Part shown: positions 63,736 through 64,000 of the stretch, piece by piece
Layout: each line of letters starts with the position of its first letter
Position numbering within the stretch: the stretch's first letter is position 1
From: Micromonospora sp. RHAY321
GTDB taxonomy: Bacteria > Actinomycetota > Actinomycetes > Mycobacteriales > Micromonosporaceae
Length of the DNA stretch: 64,000 bases
NCBI RefSeq assembly: GCF_023896955.1
Contig: NZ_JAMHIW010000001.1
Span: 372,001 to 436,000 of the forward strand
Direction of reading: 5' to 3'
Notes under the pieces: model-generated
The model's input: only the letters and a program-made list of their open reading frames with translations
Database searches by the model: none
Told to the model about the DNA's origin: nothing
Position numbers and translations under genes: made by a program

Positions 63736-64000
63736 CACCAGCGCGTACCTGCGCGAAGACCTCTCCATCGACCAGCAACTCGCTCTGCGCACCGCCGCCG
63801 CCCGCCTCGCCGCCGAGTTCGACGGCACCTACGGCACTGAGACCGTGGAGCGGTTTCTGCACGCCAGCTACGACCAGTTCGCCACCGTCGGCAGCGTCCC
63901 CAACTACCTGCCCCTGCTGGCCGAACGCTTCGCCCGCCAGCGCCTGCAGGCCCTGGCCCGCGTCGAGGGGCACCACCGCGACGGCCTCCCGGTGGCGCTG
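63728..64000 (+). CDS. arsC: Arsenate reductase with N-terminal three-helix domain (cut by window end)
   Basis: The first 91 residues are visible: TSAYLREDLSIDQQLALRTA, FDGTYGTETVERFLHASYDQ, PLLAERFARQRLQALARVEG. This three-helix dimerisation domain is typical of actinobacterial mycothiol-dependent ArsC proteins, in which a low-molecular-weight phosphatase domain follows. The gene starts within the end of the ArsR-ArsC fusion gene (ATGACTGA overlap), so they are translated together. The catalytic part lies outside the window. Confidence 0.85.
   Translation, partial: MTDTSAYLREDLSIDQQLALRTAAARLAAEFDGTYGTETVERFLHASYDQFATVGSVPNYLPLLAERFARQRLQALARVEGHHRDGLPVAL

Overview
This window is about 70% G+C. 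It uses GTG and TTG starts, tightly overlapping operons and gene families typical of high-GC Gram-positive bacteria: LtrA, LCP proteins, MmpL/DrrAB exporters, actinobacterial ArsR and ArsC, and Tat-exported glycosidases. It looks like an actinomycete chromosome, probably Micromonosporaceae. That placement is an inference from gene content, because no rRNA or other phylogenetic marker is present. I saw no rRNA, tRNA, CRISPR array or complete insertion sequence.

Layout. 0-6.4 kb: a truncated SRPBCC gene, an LtrA-family membrane protein, a frameshifted MerR gene, the potassium transporter Kup, a secreted PKD-domain protein and a P-loop ATPase remnant. 6.4-11.4 kb: one operon with a response regulator and histidine kinase followed by a ferric-reductase-like membrane flavoprotein, a membrane-anchored FMN-binding protein and the flavin transferase ApbE. 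This reads as a flavin-based electron-transfer module that moves electrons outward across the membrane. 11.4-22.2 kb: a second two-component system with a MacAB-like efflux set (adaptor, ATPase, FtsX-type permease), an extra adaptor with a very long low-complexity insert, two anchored proteins with DUF5666-like beta domains and a small repeat-bearing lipoprotein. 22.3-30.9 kb: a sorbosone-dehydrogenase-like lipoprotein, an LCP cell-wall ligase, a frameshifted membrane protein with a lipase-like tail, a PPC-domain protein, a double ABM-domain protein and a GH15 glucosidase. 30.9-35.2 kb: a LysR regulator divergent from three aldo/keto reductases.

36.4-48.6 kb is a beta-galactoside/galactan utilisation locus. 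It holds a LacI regulator, a GH1 glycosidase, a sugar ABC importer, a VOC-SDR pair, an exported GH53 endo-galactanase and a GH2 beta-galactosidase. Three copies of a TGTGAGCG-TCACA operator lie before the importer, the VOC-SDR pair and the GH2 gene. The likely sequence is extracellular cleavage of galactan by GH53, oligosaccharide import, and intracellular hydrolysis by GH1 and GH2. 48.9-58.6 kb: a DinB-like protein, remnants of a GT2 gene and an IS701-type transposase, a large APC-type permease, an MmpL exporter, and a DrrAB-MerR operon with an apparent MerR operator at its start. 58.6-64 kb is an arsenic-type region. One operon encodes ArsR, a GNAT acetyltransferase, a flavoprotein ending in CCGS and an MFS transporter. 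Facing it are a second ArsR, an ArsR-arsenate reductase fusion and the start of another arsenate reductase gene. Each regulator gene carries a palindrome at its 5' end.

The region is notable for decayed gene pieces. Two short ones are copies of material elsewhere in this same window: about 95 bp at 4.2 kb matches the end of the APC permease gene at 50.3 kb, and 193 bp at 36.1 kb matches the middle of the flavoprotein gene at 60.3 kb, fused exactly to a decayed tctA gene. Other remnants are merR (1.9 kb), a P-loop ATPase (6.2 kb), a GtrA-like C-terminus (11.6 kb), a GT2 gene (49.6 kb) and an IS701 transposase (50 kb).
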